NCBI GenBank assembly: GCA_903894155.1
Contig: CAITPF010000181.1
Coordinates: 1-39,104 of the forward strand
Length of the DNA stretch: 39,104 nt
Reading direction: 5' to 3'
Origin: an uncultured beta proteobacterium
GTDB lineage: Bacteria > Pseudomonadota > Gammaproteobacteria > Burkholderiales > Burkholderiaceae_B
The position numbers were made by a program, and so were the translations under genes. The notes beneath the pieces were generated by a model. It saw only the letters and a list, made by a program, of their open reading frames with translations, did not search any database and was not told where the DNA came from. Of this stretch, positions 26,161-34,577 are shown piece after piece. Every line of letters begins with the position of its first letter. Position 1 is the first letter of the stretch.

Positions 26161-27354
26161 CTATTTGCCGCCGAGCCAGCGCTCGGTGAGGCGAACGAAG
26201 TAGCTGGCCCCGACCGGAATGATGGTGTCGTTGAAGTCATAGGAGGCGTTATGCAGGATACAGGCGCCTTCCCCGTGACCGGGCAAGCGGTGATCGCCCC
26301 CGCCGTTACCGATAAAAGCGTAGCAACCCGGTCGGGCCAGCAGCATGTGGGCAAAATCCTCGGCGGTCAGTACGCCCGGGAACTGGTCGTCGACCATGTC
26401 GTCGCCGACGATTTCCCGCATGACGTCCGCGGCGAACCGCGCCTCGGCGGGATGATTGATGACGGGCGGCGACGCCCGGCGAAAGAATATATCCGCCTCG
26501 CACTCGTGCGATTGGGCGATGTGCACTGCCAGACCCCGAAGTCGTTGCTCGATACGGTCGAGCGCCTCCACCGAGAAGGTGCGCACAGTGCCGCCCAGCC
26601 ACGCCTCGTCCGGGATGATGTTGGGCGCCACAGAGCCCTGTATCTGGGTGACCGCCAGCAGCGCGCGTTCGGTGCTCGGAATAATCTTGGGCACCAGACC
26701 CTGCAATGCGGTGGCGAGCGCCAGCAGGGGCGCGATGGGGTCGACCCCCGTATGGGGCATCGAGGCATGCGTGCCCTTGCCCCGCATGGTGACCTTGAAC
26801 GTGTTGCTCGACGCCATGAAGGCGCCGCCGTTCAGTGCAAAGGCGCCGACTCGACCCAGCGAGAAATTGTGCAGGCCGAAGATCGCGTCGCAGGGAAACC
26901 GCTCGAAAAGCCCTTCGTCGATCATCTTTCTGGCGCCGGCCTTGCCCATCTCCTCGGCAGGCTGGAAGACGAAGTTCACCGTGCCGTCGAAATTGCGCGT
27001 GCGCGAAAGGTGCCAGGCGGCTGCAAGCAGCATCGTGGTGTGCCCGTCATGACCGCACGCGTGCATACGGCCATCATGGGTGGATCGGTGCGCAAAGGTA
27101 TTGAGCTCATTCAGCGGCAGGGCATCCATATCGGCGCGCAGGCCAATCGCGCGCTTGCCCTTGCCGCTCTTGAGCACCCCGACCACGCCCGTGCCCGCAA
27201 TGCCCCGATGCACCTCGATGCCCCACTCCCCCAGCAAGCCGGCAACGATCTCCGAGGTGCGATGCTCGTCGAAGCCAAGCTCAGGGTGCGCGTGGATGTC
27301 GCGCCGGATCTGGACGAAGCGGCTCGCGTCCAGGAAATCTTCAACCAGTTTCAT
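26161..27354 (-). CDS. M20 family metallopeptidase/amidohydrolase
   Basis: A 397-residue enzyme of the M20 amidohydrolase family (hippuricase, IAA-amino-acid hydrolase-like). It has RRDIHAHPELGFDE, the metal-ligand motifs RADMDALPL, HACGHDGHT and FQPAEEMGKAG, and a C-terminal ligand His in ACILHNASYDFND. The ATG at 27354 (MKLVEDFLD) fits the family start, though its ribosome site is weak. It hydrolyses amide bonds of N-acyl amino acids or related compounds. It is the last gene of the long minus-strand unit with the ABC transporter, and may release an acid from an amide taken up by it. Confidence 0.92.
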   Translation of the reverse strand: MKLVEDFLDASRFVQIRRDIHAHPELGFDEHRTSEIVAGLLGEWGIEVHRGIAGTGVVGVLKSGKGKRAIGLRADMDALPLNELNTFAHRSTHDGRMHACGHDGHTTMLLAAAWHLSRTRNFDGTVNFVFQPAEEMGKAGARKMIDEGLFERFPCDAIFGLHNFSLGRVGAFALNGGAFMASSNTFKVTMRGKGTHASMPHTGVDPIAPLLALATALQGLVPKIIPSTERALLAVTQIQGSVAPNIIPDEAWLGGTVRTFSVEALDRIEQRLRGLAVHIAQSHECEADIFFRRASPPVINHPAEARFAADVMREIVGDDMVDDQFPGVLTAEDFAHMLLARPGCYAFIGNGGGDHRLPGHGEGACILHNASYDFNDTIIPVGASYFVRLTERWLGGK

Positions 27355-27412
27355 GCGGATTGATGTCCAGTGATGAAACGCCGCCGCCGGGCCATGCCGG
27401 CGGCGTGCGGTG

Positions 27413-28387
27413 CTATTGAACAGTCGCGCCCGATTTCCGGACCACCTCGGCCATTTGCGCATCAGACTTGCGCAACACCTCGGCGAACTGCGCGTTGGTC
27501 AGGATCGCGGGCTCGATGCCCTGCTTGGCCAGACGCGCGAGCACGACCGGGTCTTTCAGCAAGCCTGCCATGGCCTGCTGGATGCGGTCGAGCGCAGGCT
27601 CGGGCGTGCCCGCCGGCGCAAGCAAGCCAAACCATGACGTGAATTCGTATCCCGGCAACCCCGATTCGGTCACCGTCGGGATCTGCGGCAGGAATTTCGA
27701 GCGCTCAAGCGACGTGACCGCAAGCAGCTTGACCCGCTTGTCTTCCTGGTAGCCCAACGCCGCGATGCTGGCGGCAATGACAGCCTGCGACCGGCCCGAC
27801 AGCACTTCCATGACAGCCTCGCCGGTCGACTTGGTCGGGATGTGTTCCATATTCAGGCCAGCCATGCCCGCAAAATACGCCATCGAGAGGTGCGTGGCGC
27901 TGCCGTTGCCGGCCGACGCGTAGTTGTACTTGCCCGGAGCCGCTTTGACCAGTTTGATGAAGTCGGCGACATTTGAAACCGGAAGATCGCCCGGCACCAT
28001 CAGCACATAGCTCGCCAGGCCCACATACGCCGCCGGGGCAAAGCTCTTGATCGGATCGTAGGCAAGCTTGCCGTACAGATAGCTGGCAATCACGTGGCTT
28101 GCCGCGGCCATGACCAGCGTCTGGCCATCGGGCGGCGCCTTGGCCACGAGCGCCGTGCCGATCGTGCCGCCGGCTCCCGCCTTGTCCTCGACAATCACTG
28201 TCTGGCCCAGCGCCGTGCCCAGCTCCGAATTGAAGCTGCGCGCCAGCGTATCCTGCACCGCGCCCGCGGCGAACGGAACGATGATGCGCACCGTCTTGTC
28301 CTGCGCGCCCGAGGGCGCGACCAGCGAAAAGGCCAGCGTCGCCGCAGCGAGCCAGAAACCCGTCATCCGAAATCTGTTCATCATCAT
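27413..28387 (-). CDS. Bug/TctC-family solute receptor
   Basis: A 324-residue periplasmic receptor with a signal peptide (FWLAAATLAFSLVAPSGAQ) and the family segments TVRIIVPFAAGAVQDTLAR and EDKAGAGGTIG. Three ATG codons in a row (28387, 28384, 28381) can serve as the start. No tctAB genes are near. It lies between the BKACE gene and the M20 amidohydrolase, in a unit that already has a complete Liv-type ABC transporter, so a second uptake route or a sensing role is possible. Confidence 0.91.
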   Translation of the reverse strand: MMMNRFRMTGFWLAAATLAFSLVAPSGAQDKTVRIIVPFAAGAVQDTLARSFNSELGTALGQTVIVEDKAGAGGTIGTALVAKAPPDGQTLVMAAASHVIASYLYGKLAYDPIKSFAPAAYVGLASYVLMVPGDLPVSNVADFIKLVKAAPGKYNYASAGNGSATHLSMAYFAGMAGLNMEHIPTKSTGEAVMEVLSGRSQAVIAASIAALGYQEDKRVKLLAVTSLERSKFLPQIPTVTESGLPGYEFTSWFGLLAPAGTPEPALDRIQQAMAGLLKDPVVLARLAKQGIEPAILTNAQFAEVLRKSDAQMAEVVRKSGATVQ

Positions 28388-28402
28388 TTCCGATTAGCCG
28401 CT

Positions 28403-29335
28403 TCAGAATGCAACATTAGCCGCGCCCTTCAGGCCCAGAATCTGGCGCGCCTCGTCGGGCGTCGCGACTTCGCGGTTCAGCGCCTCGAGGACAGTCCGAA
28501 TGCGGGTGACCTGCTCGGCGTTCGATGCGGCCAGCTGACCCGGCCCGATCCAGAGCGAATCCTCCAGGCCGACCCGCACGTGCGACCCCATGGCCGCGCC
28601 GATCGTCGCCAGCGGGATCTGGTTGCGGCCCGCGCCCAGAATCGACCACTGGTACTGGTCGCCGAAAAGCCGATCGGCCGTGCGGCGCATGTGCATCAGA
28701 TCCTCGGGATGCGGGCCGATGCCGCCCAGGATGCCGAACACCGACTGCACGAAGATCGGCCCCTTGACCAGCCCGCGCTCGACGAAATGCGCCAGGTTGT
28801 AAAGGTGGCTGATGTCATAGCACTCGAATTCGAAGCGCGTGCCGTTGTCGCTGCCGCGACGCAGGATGGTCTCGATATCATTGAAGGTGTTCTTGAACAC
28901 GAGGTCGCGACTCTTCTCGAGGTGCTCGCGCTCCCATTCGTACTTGAACTCCTTGAACCGGTTGAGCATCGGAAACAGGCCGAAGTTCATCGAGCCCATG
29001 TTCAGCGACGCCACTTCGGGCTGGAAGGTCATGGCCGGGCGCATGCGCTCCTCGACCGTCATGTGCGGGCTGCCGCCGGTCGTCAGATTGATGACCGCAT
29101 TGGTCTCAGCCTTGATCTGCGCCAGGAAAGGCCGGAACGCCTCGGGATCCTGCGTCGGCCGGCCATCCTTCGGATCGCGTGCGTGCAGGTGCAGGATGGC
29201 CGCGCCGGCCTTGGCCGCATCGATCGCGGCACGGGCGATTTCATCCGCGGTCACCGGCAAATGCGGCGACATGCTCGGGGTGTGGATCGCGCCGGTCGCG
29301 GCACAGGTGATGATGACTTTGTTATTGGTTGCCAT
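28403..29335 (-). CDS. BKACE family 3-keto acid cleavage enzyme (DUF849)
   Basis: A 310-residue TIM-barrel enzyme of the BKACE family (DUF849). These enzymes use Zn2+ to react a 3-keto acid with acetyl-CoA, giving acetoacetate and a new CoA ester. The Zn ligands H49 and H51 lie in ILHLHARDPKDGRP, and the third ligand Glu is likely in VRVGLEDSLWIG. The N-terminus ITCAATGAIHTPSMSPHLPV is typical. It follows a 3-hydroxyacyl-CoA dehydrogenase family gene by 49 bases, a pairing known from carnitine breakdown (CdhA and CdhC). The third gene of that pathway, a thioesterase, is not seen here, so the substrate may differ. Confidence 0.93.
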   Translation of the reverse strand: MATNNKVIITCAATGAIHTPSMSPHLPVTADEIARAAIDAAKAGAAILHLHARDPKDGRPTQDPEAFRPFLAQIKAETNAVINLTTGGSPHMTVEERMRPAMTFQPEVASLNMGSMNFGLFPMLNRFKEFKYEWEREHLEKSRDLVFKNTFNDIETILRRGSDNGTRFEFECYDISHLYNLAHFVERGLVKGPIFVQSVFGILGGIGPHPEDLMHMRRTADRLFGDQYQWSILGAGRNQIPLATIGAAMGSHVRVGLEDSLWIGPGQLAASNAEQVTRIRTVLEALNREVATPDEARQILGLKGAANVAF

Positions 29336-29384
29336 GGTCGATGCTCTTTTCGCTTTGGGGTGACAGACGGATTATCCCAGCAAT

Positions 29385-30320
29385 TTACTTCTCGCCGCTC
29401 TCGGCGTGTTTCTTGTGGGCAGCCAGCGCCATCAGGCGACGGTCGCGCCAGAGACGGCGCTCGAGCAGGCGATCCGCCGGCAGCGCGGCGCGCCGCTGGG
29501 CCTCCAGTTTCTGGATCAGGTCCTCGGACCAGGGCTCGGTCGAAGTTTGCTCGGTGGCGATCGATTGGTACATCTCCCCGAAACGATGCGCGTAGTCCGC
29601 GAGCCCTTCCGGAGCATTCAGGTCGATCGTCTCGAACGGCCCCATGAAAGACCAGCGCAGGCCCAGCCCCTCGCGAATCGTCACGTCCAGGCCTTCGGCA
29701 TCCACGTAGCCCTGCTCGACGAGGCGAAAGGCCTCGCGCAGCAGCGCACCCTGGAGGCGATTGAGAATGAACCCCTCAAGCTCACGCTTGATCTTCACGG
29801 GCTTCTGCCCCACGCTGACCATGACATCCCAGGCGCTCTGGACGGCGCTTGCGTCAGTCCACGGCGCGCCGCAGATTTCGACCACGGGCACCAGATAGGG
29901 CGGGTTCACCGGATGCGCGACCAGGCAGCGCGCGCGCCCGGGCAAGGCCTCGGTGAACGCCGAGGCGGGGATGCTGGAAGTCGAGCTGGCGAGCACCGTC
30001 TGCGGCGCGGCCAGCGCATCCATCTTTGCGAAGATTTCGCGCTTGATCTCGACCTTCTCGGGAAGGCTTTCCTGCACATAGTCGGCGCCGTCGAGTGCTT
30101 CCTCAAGCGTTGCGCACCCGTGAATGCGGGCCTGCAGGCCCTGCGGATCATCGATCAGGCCGGCGCGCTGAAGATCGGCGACCTGGCTTGCGATCAGCGA
30201 TTGCGCGCGTGCCACCGCCTGAGGGTCGCCATCCCACATGCGGACGGCGTGACCGCCGCGCGCAAAAACGATTGCCCATGCCTGGCCCACCAGGCCGGAA
30301 CCCACCACGGCGATATTCAT
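29385..30320 (-). CDS. 3-hydroxyacyl-CoA dehydrogenase family protein
   Basis: A 311-residue NAD-dependent dehydrogenase. It has the Rossmann motif VVGSGLVGQAWAIVFARGGH, then SSTSSIPAS, the catalytic His region LVAHPVNPPYLVPVVEI and the C-terminal GFILNRLQGALLREA. This is the short form (lambda-crystallin, L-gulonate or carnitine 3-dehydrogenase type), which often oxidises free 3-hydroxy acids rather than CoA esters. Its direct partner downstream is a BKACE enzyme, which would cleave the 3-keto product. The SDR gene lies 13 bases upstream. Confidence 0.91.
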   Translation of the reverse strand: MNIAVVGSGLVGQAWAIVFARGGHAVRMWDGDPQAVARAQSLIASQVADLQRAGLIDDPQGLQARIHGCATLEEALDGADYVQESLPEKVEIKREIFAKMDALAAPQTVLASSTSSIPASAFTEALPGRARCLVAHPVNPPYLVPVVEICGAPWTDASAVQSAWDVMVSVGQKPVKIKRELEGFILNRLQGALLREAFRLVEQGYVDAEGLDVTIREGLGLRWSFMGPFETIDLNAPEGLADYAHRFGEMYQSIATEQTSTEPWSEDLIQKLEAQRRAALPADRLLERRLWRDRRLMALAAHKKHAESGEK

Positions 30321-30333
30321 CGCGTCTCCTAGT

Positions 30334-31131
30334 TCAACTCAGTTTTTGTGTGTACCCATCCACCACGAGTTCCTGGCCGGTGATGTGCCTGGCGCAATCG
30401 GTCGAGGCAAACAGCGCCATGTTGGCGATATCGACAACCGTGACCAGACAGCCCATCGCGGACTGGGACTCGTACTCGCGTGCTACGTCGGCGACCGCAC
30501 GCCCGAGCGACTCGGCCTTGGCTGCAATCACCGCCCGAATGCGCGGGCCATCGACCGCGCCAGGCAGAATGGCATTGACCCGGATGCCCTCGGGACCAAG
30601 CTCGATCGCGAGCGACTTGGTGAAGCCGACCACGGCCCACTTGGACGCGGCGTATGCCGAGCGACCGGGAAACCCGAGATGGCCCGCCGCCGACGAGAGA
30701 TTGATCATACTGGCGTTCGTGCCCTTGCGCAGTCGCGGCACCGCGAGCCGCGCGCACAGGAACTGGCCGGTGACATTGACCGCCAGGGTCCTGTTCCACT
30801 CGTCCAGCCTGAGGTTTTCGACGGTTCCGGTGGGGCCGGCGATGCCGGCGTTGTTGACCATCACGTCGAGTCCGCCCAACTGCGCGTCGACCGCGTCGAA
30901 CAGCGCGCTGACGCTGCCCTCGTCAGACACGTCGGCGATCGTCGTCATCAACTGCGGATACGCCTCGCGCGCGGAATCAATCGCCCTGGCATCGACATCG
31001 CAAACGAGCACGCGTGCCCCGGATTCGAGAAAGCCGCGTGCGATCGCCAGGCCGATTCCGTTTGCGCCAGCGGTGACCAATACACGCTTGCCGGCAAGGG
31101 AGGGATCTTTCAGGAACATGCTTACACCCAT
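30334..31131 (-). CDS. Short-chain dehydrogenase/reductase (SDR)
   Basis: A 265-residue classical SDR with the cofactor motif VTAGANGIGLAIA (Ala in place of the usual first Gly), NNAGIAG, the catalytic SSAAG Ser and YAASK Tyr/Lys, and the end VVDGYTQKLS. ATG at 31131 overlaps the last codons of the ABC fusion; ATG at 31119 (MFLKDPS) is an alternative. It is co-transcribed with the ABC transporter and the dehydrogenase/BKACE pair, so it probably acts on the same imported compound. The substrate is unknown. Confidence 0.9.
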   Translation of the reverse strand: MGVSMFLKDPSLAGKRVLVTAGANGIGLAIARGFLESGARVLVCDVDARAIDSAREAYPQLMTTIADVSDEGSVSALFDAVDAQLGGLDVMVNNAGIAGPTGTVENLRLDEWNRTLAVNVTGQFLCARLAVPRLRKGTNASMINLSSAAGHLGFPGRSAYAASKWAVVGFTKSLAIELGPEGIRVNAILPGAVDGPRIRAVIAAKAESLGRAVADVAREYESQSAMGCLVTVVDIANMALFASTDCARHITGQELVVDGYTQKLS

Positions 31132-33638
31132 AGTTTTTCACGTCTGAATTCAAGGTCTTCCAGGAGCGGGCGCGCCGGCCCCCGGTGCGAAATGCGGCCG
31201 CGGTCCAGCACCAGCGCACTGTCGGACAGCGCAAGTGTCAGGTCGAGATTATGATCGACGATGAGAATGGTCATGTGACCCTTGAGCGTCAGGATCGCGT
31301 TGAACACCTCTTCAGTCATCGCCGGCGACAAGCCCTCGAATGGCTCGTCAAGCAGCAGGACGCTCACATGGCCCGCCAGGGCGCGCGCGATCGCGACCAT
31401 CTGCTGCTCGCCGCCCGAGAGCAATTCCGCATTCACCTCGTAGCGCTCGCGCAGGCGAGGGAACACCGAAAATATCCGCTCGTCATCCCATCCATCGTTC
31501 CCGTTGCCCGAGCGCCGGAGTCGTCCGAGCATCAGGTTATCCCGAACCGTCAGCCCCGGAAAAAGGCGCCGCCCCTGTGGAACAAAGGCAATGCCAAGGC
31601 GGGCCATGACCTCGGGAACCGGAGCGCTGATCGCCTGGCCTGCGATGTGCACCACGCCTGCTCCCATGCGCGCCATCCCGATCAGGCTCTTGAGCAGCGT
31701 CGACTTGCCCGCCCCGTTGCGCCCCAGCACGGCCATGACCTCCCCCTCGTGGACGGAGAACCCAATGCCCGAGAGAATATGACTCTTACCGTAAAACGCC
31801 TCCAGCCCGCTGACTTCCAGCGCGACCTGGTCAGACACCGTTGTGTCCGGAACGGTATTTGCGAGGGCCTGCGTACCGGAACCGATATAGATTTCGCGCA
31901 CCCGCGCGTCGGTTCGCACCACGTCCGCCGTGGATTCAATGAGCACCTGGCCCTGATTCATGACGGTGATGCGGTCAGCGATGGCGAACACGCGGTCGAC
32001 GTCATGATCGACAAGCAGCACGCCGATGCGCTGGCCCAGCGCGTGGATCAGCCTCCCGACCCGATCACGTTCGGCAGCCGCGAGCCCCGCCAACGGTTCA
32101 TCAAGCAGCAGGATGGCAGGCGCAGAGCCCAGGGCAAGCCCCATGTCGACCAGACGCTGCCCGCCATAGGACAGATCCTCGGCGGTTGCGCGATCCATGC
32201 CCTCGACCCCCAGAAAGCGGATCAGGGCGTCAGTCTCTTCCTGTACCTGGCTTATGCGCGCCACGCCGCGCCAGAGTGAAAAGCGCTGGGGATGCCTCGA
32301 CAGGACAGAGAGCAGCAGGTTCTGCCGTACGGTCAGGCCCTTGAACAAATTGGTGATCTGGAACGAGCGGGCCACGCCCGCTTTGCAGATCACGTTGGGG
32401 GGGCGGCCGGCGAGATCGCGGCCCCCGAACCTGATCGTGCCCGCATCCGGGGCGAACATGCCCGAAACGAGGTTGAAAAACGACGTTTTGCCGGCTCCGT
32501 TCGGCCCGATCAGCGCATGTACGCCACGCCCCGCGATCGTGGTGCTGACATTGGCAACCGCGGCAATTCCACCGAAATGCTTGCTCACTGCGTGCGCTTC
32601 AATGGCATCGCCGCGGCCCTCGGGCAGAAACGCAGGAAACGCGCCGGTGCCGGTGGGCGTCTGACGCGCCGCCATCGCGGCTTGCGTGACGCGCGCGGGG
32701 CGCAGGATGCGCCATACTCGCTGGCCGATGCCCACGAGGCCTTCGGGCGAAAAGAGAATAAAAACGATGAATACCAGCCCGAAGTACAGCAGCCAGTTTT
32801 CCGTGAACATCGACAGGTACTCGCGAAACAGCACGAAAAACAGCGCACCGACAATTGGCCCGGTGTAGCTGCGCATGCCGCCGATCAGGACGAGTGCGAG
32901 CAATTCTCCGGAGAACGACACCGACAGGCTCTCGGCCGACGCGATCCGGTGGTTGAGCACGAAGAGCCCGCCGGCGAACCCGGTGACTGTCGCCGAGATG
33001 ACGAAGGCGAGCAGTTTGTACGCCATCACCGGATACCCCAGGAAACGGGTACGCACCTCGTTCTCGCGGATCGCGACAAGCACGTGGCCAAACGGCGCGT
33101 TGGCCAGTCGCAACAGGAAGAGGCTCACCAGGAAAGCCTGCACGGCGATGAAGGCATAGAACAGCAAAGGCTGATCCAGGGAATAGCCCAGCACGGAACG
33201 TCGCTCGACGCCGCCAAGGCCGTTCTCACCTCCCGTGAGCGATGTCCATCGAAACGCGACCGTAAAGCACAGGGCACTGAACGCCAGCGTGAGCAAGGAA
33301 AAATAGACGCCCCGTCGGCGCAGGACGAGCGCTCCGATCAAGACCGCGCTCACCGCAACGATCACCGCACCGAGCGCGATGGGAATCATCACAGAATCCG
33401 GGAAGAACCGGCGCTGCAGGATCGCAACCGCGTATGCGCCGATGCCGAACCAGGCGCCATGACCGAACGAAACCAGCCCGGTCTGCCCCAGAAGCACATT
33501 CAGCCCGAGTCCCACGACGGCCAGCAGAACGCAATCGACCGCCGAAGTCACGGTGAGCCCCCCGGCCAGCAGGACAAACGGCAACACGACCAATCCGGCC
33601 AGCAACAGGCCGAGCGTGCGCATCTCTGATCGGTTCAT
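31122..33638 (-). CDS. LivM-LivG-LivF fusion: ABC permease with two ATPase domains
   Basis: An 838-residue single chain that joins three normally separate parts of a branched-chain amino acid (HAAT) ABC transporter. Residues 1 to about 325 are a LivM-type permease with many hydrophobic helices (LNVLLGQTGLVSFGHGAWFG). Residues about 345-590 are a LivG-type ATPase with Walker A LIGPNGAGKTSFF near 375, signature LSYGGQRLVD and Walker B LLLDEP. Residues about 607-838 are a LivF-type ATPase with Walker A VLGRNGAGKSTLL near 634, signature LSGGEQQMVAI and Walker B LLLDEPFEGLSP. All motifs are intact and the frame is open throughout. LivH lies 3 bases upstream and the receptor gene before it. The transporter likely imports amino acids, amides or aromatic acids. 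Confidence 0.93.
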   Translation of the reverse strand: MNRSEMRTLGLLLAGLVVLPFVLLAGGLTVTSAVDCVLLAVVGLGLNVLLGQTGLVSFGHGAWFGIGAYAVAILQRRFFPDSVMIPIALGAVIVAVSAVLIGALVLRRRGVYFSLLTLAFSALCFTVAFRWTSLTGGENGLGGVERRSVLGYSLDQPLLFYAFIAVQAFLVSLFLLRLANAPFGHVLVAIRENEVRTRFLGYPVMAYKLLAFVISATVTGFAGGLFVLNHRIASAESLSVSFSGELLALVLIGGMRSYTGPIVGALFFVLFREYLSMFTENWLLYFGLVFIVFILFSPEGLVGIGQRVWRILRPARVTQAAMAARQTPTGTGAFPAFLPEGRGDAIEAHAVSKHFGGIAAVANVSTTIAGRGVHALIGPNGAGKTSFFNLVSGMFAPDAGTIRFGGRDLAGRPPNVICKAGVARSFQITNLFKGLTVRQNLLLSVLSRHPQRFSLWRGVARISQVQEETDALIRFLGVEGMDRATAEDLSYGGQRLVDMGLALGSAPAILLLDEPLAGLAAAERDRVGRLIHALGQRIGVLLVDHDVDRVFAIADRITVMNQGQVLIESTADVVRTDARVREIYIGSGTQALANTVPDTTVSDQVALEVSGLEAFYGKSHILSGIGFSVHEGEVMAVLGRNGAGKSTLLKSLIGMARMGAGVVHIAGQAISAPVPEVMARLGIAFVPQGRRLFPGLTVRDNLMLGRLRRSGNGNDGWDDERIFSVFPRLRERYEVNAELLSGGEQQMVAIARALAGHVSVLLLDEPFEGLSPAMTEEVFNAILTLKGHMTILIVDHNLDLTLALSDSALVLDRGRISHRGPARPLLEDLEFRREKLWV

Positions 33639-33641
33639 GCG

Positions 33642-34523
33642 CTACTCCAGCCTTTCCATGCGCTCACCCATGAGGCCGCGCGGCCGGGTGAGCAAAATCA
33701 GCAGCATCAGCAGATAGAGCGAAGCCTCCGACGCCGGGGGGAAGAAATACGACGTGAGCCCTCGGATCACACCAACGAGCATGGCCGCGATGACGACACC
33801 CCAGAAGCTGCCCAGACCGCCGATGACCACCACCACAAAGGCAGCGGTCAGTATTTCCTGGCCCATCGCCGGATGCACGCCTGCGATGGGTGCGAGCAAC
33901 GCGCCGGCGAGTCCGGCAAGGCCGATGCCCAGCCCGCAGATCGCCGTCAGCACCGGAGCCAGCGAAATCCCGAGCGCGCGCACCATGTCCGGATCGTTGA
34001 TCCCGGCGCGCACGATTTTGCCAAACGACGTGCGGTTCAGCAGCCACCAGGTCGACACGAGCGCTACTGCGGCTACGCCGAGCATCCCAAGGCGGTAATA
34101 GGGGTACATGAAGTCGCCGATGGTGGCCTGTCCGCGCGCGAACGCCGGGATGCCGAACTGCAGCGGCGAGGCCCCGTAGGTCATGCGCAACCCCTGCTCG
34201 ATGACCATCGCCAGGCCAAACGTAAACAACAGGCTAAGCACCGGATCCGATCGGTAGAACCGTCTCAGGAACAGGCGCTCGACCACCATGCCGAGCAACG
34301 CCACCAGCAAGGGCGACGCCACGTAAGCGGCACCGTAGCCCACGTATTGCGTCAACGTCACCATCAGGTACGCGCCGATCGCAAAGAATGCGCCATGCGC
34401 GAGGTTGACGATTCCGCCAAGGCTGAAAATGATCGACAGCCCCAGCGCGATCAGCAGATAGTAAAAGCCGAGCAGCAGGCCATTGGCCACCTGCTCGGCG
34501 ATGAATACAAACTCCATGCCCAC
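33642..34523 (-). CDS. ABC transporter permease, LivH type
   Basis: A 293-residue inner-membrane permease of a Liv-type ABC transporter. Family segments are LGLSIIFSLGGIVNLAHGAF, AIGAYLMVTL, FGLAMVIEQGLR, and VVVVIGGLGSFWGVVIAAML. The GTG at 34523 is preferred because GGGGA lies 7 bases upstream; ATG at 34517 is in the same frame but too far from that site. It pairs with the LivM domain of the fusion protein that starts 3 bases downstream. Confidence 0.92.
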   Translation of the reverse strand: MGMEFVFIAEQVANGLLLGFYYLLIALGLSIIFSLGGIVNLAHGAFFAIGAYLMVTLTQYVGYGAAYVASPLLVALLGMVVERLFLRRFYRSDPVLSLLFTFGLAMVIEQGLRMTYGASPLQFGIPAFARGQATIGDFMYPYYRLGMLGVAAVALVSTWWLLNRTSFGKIVRAGINDPDMVRALGISLAPVLTAICGLGIGLAGLAGALLAPIAGVHPAMGQEILTAAFVVVVIGGLGSFWGVVIAAMLVGVIRGLTSYFFPPASEASLYLLMLLILLTRPRGLMGERMERLE

Positions 34524-34538
34524 GACAATCTCCCCGTC

Positions 34539-34570
34539 GCCGGGGTCCCGCCCTCACGGACGGACCCGGC
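34539..34570. other. Hairpin between receptor and LivH genes
   Basis: GCCGGGGTCC (34539-34548) pairs with GGACCCGGC (34562-34570) with one bulged base. It fills the 54-base gap after the receptor stop. No T-run follows on the minus strand. Such stems after receptor genes often raise receptor mRNA levels over permease mRNA. Confidence 0.5.
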
Positions 34571-34577
34571 ACTCCGA

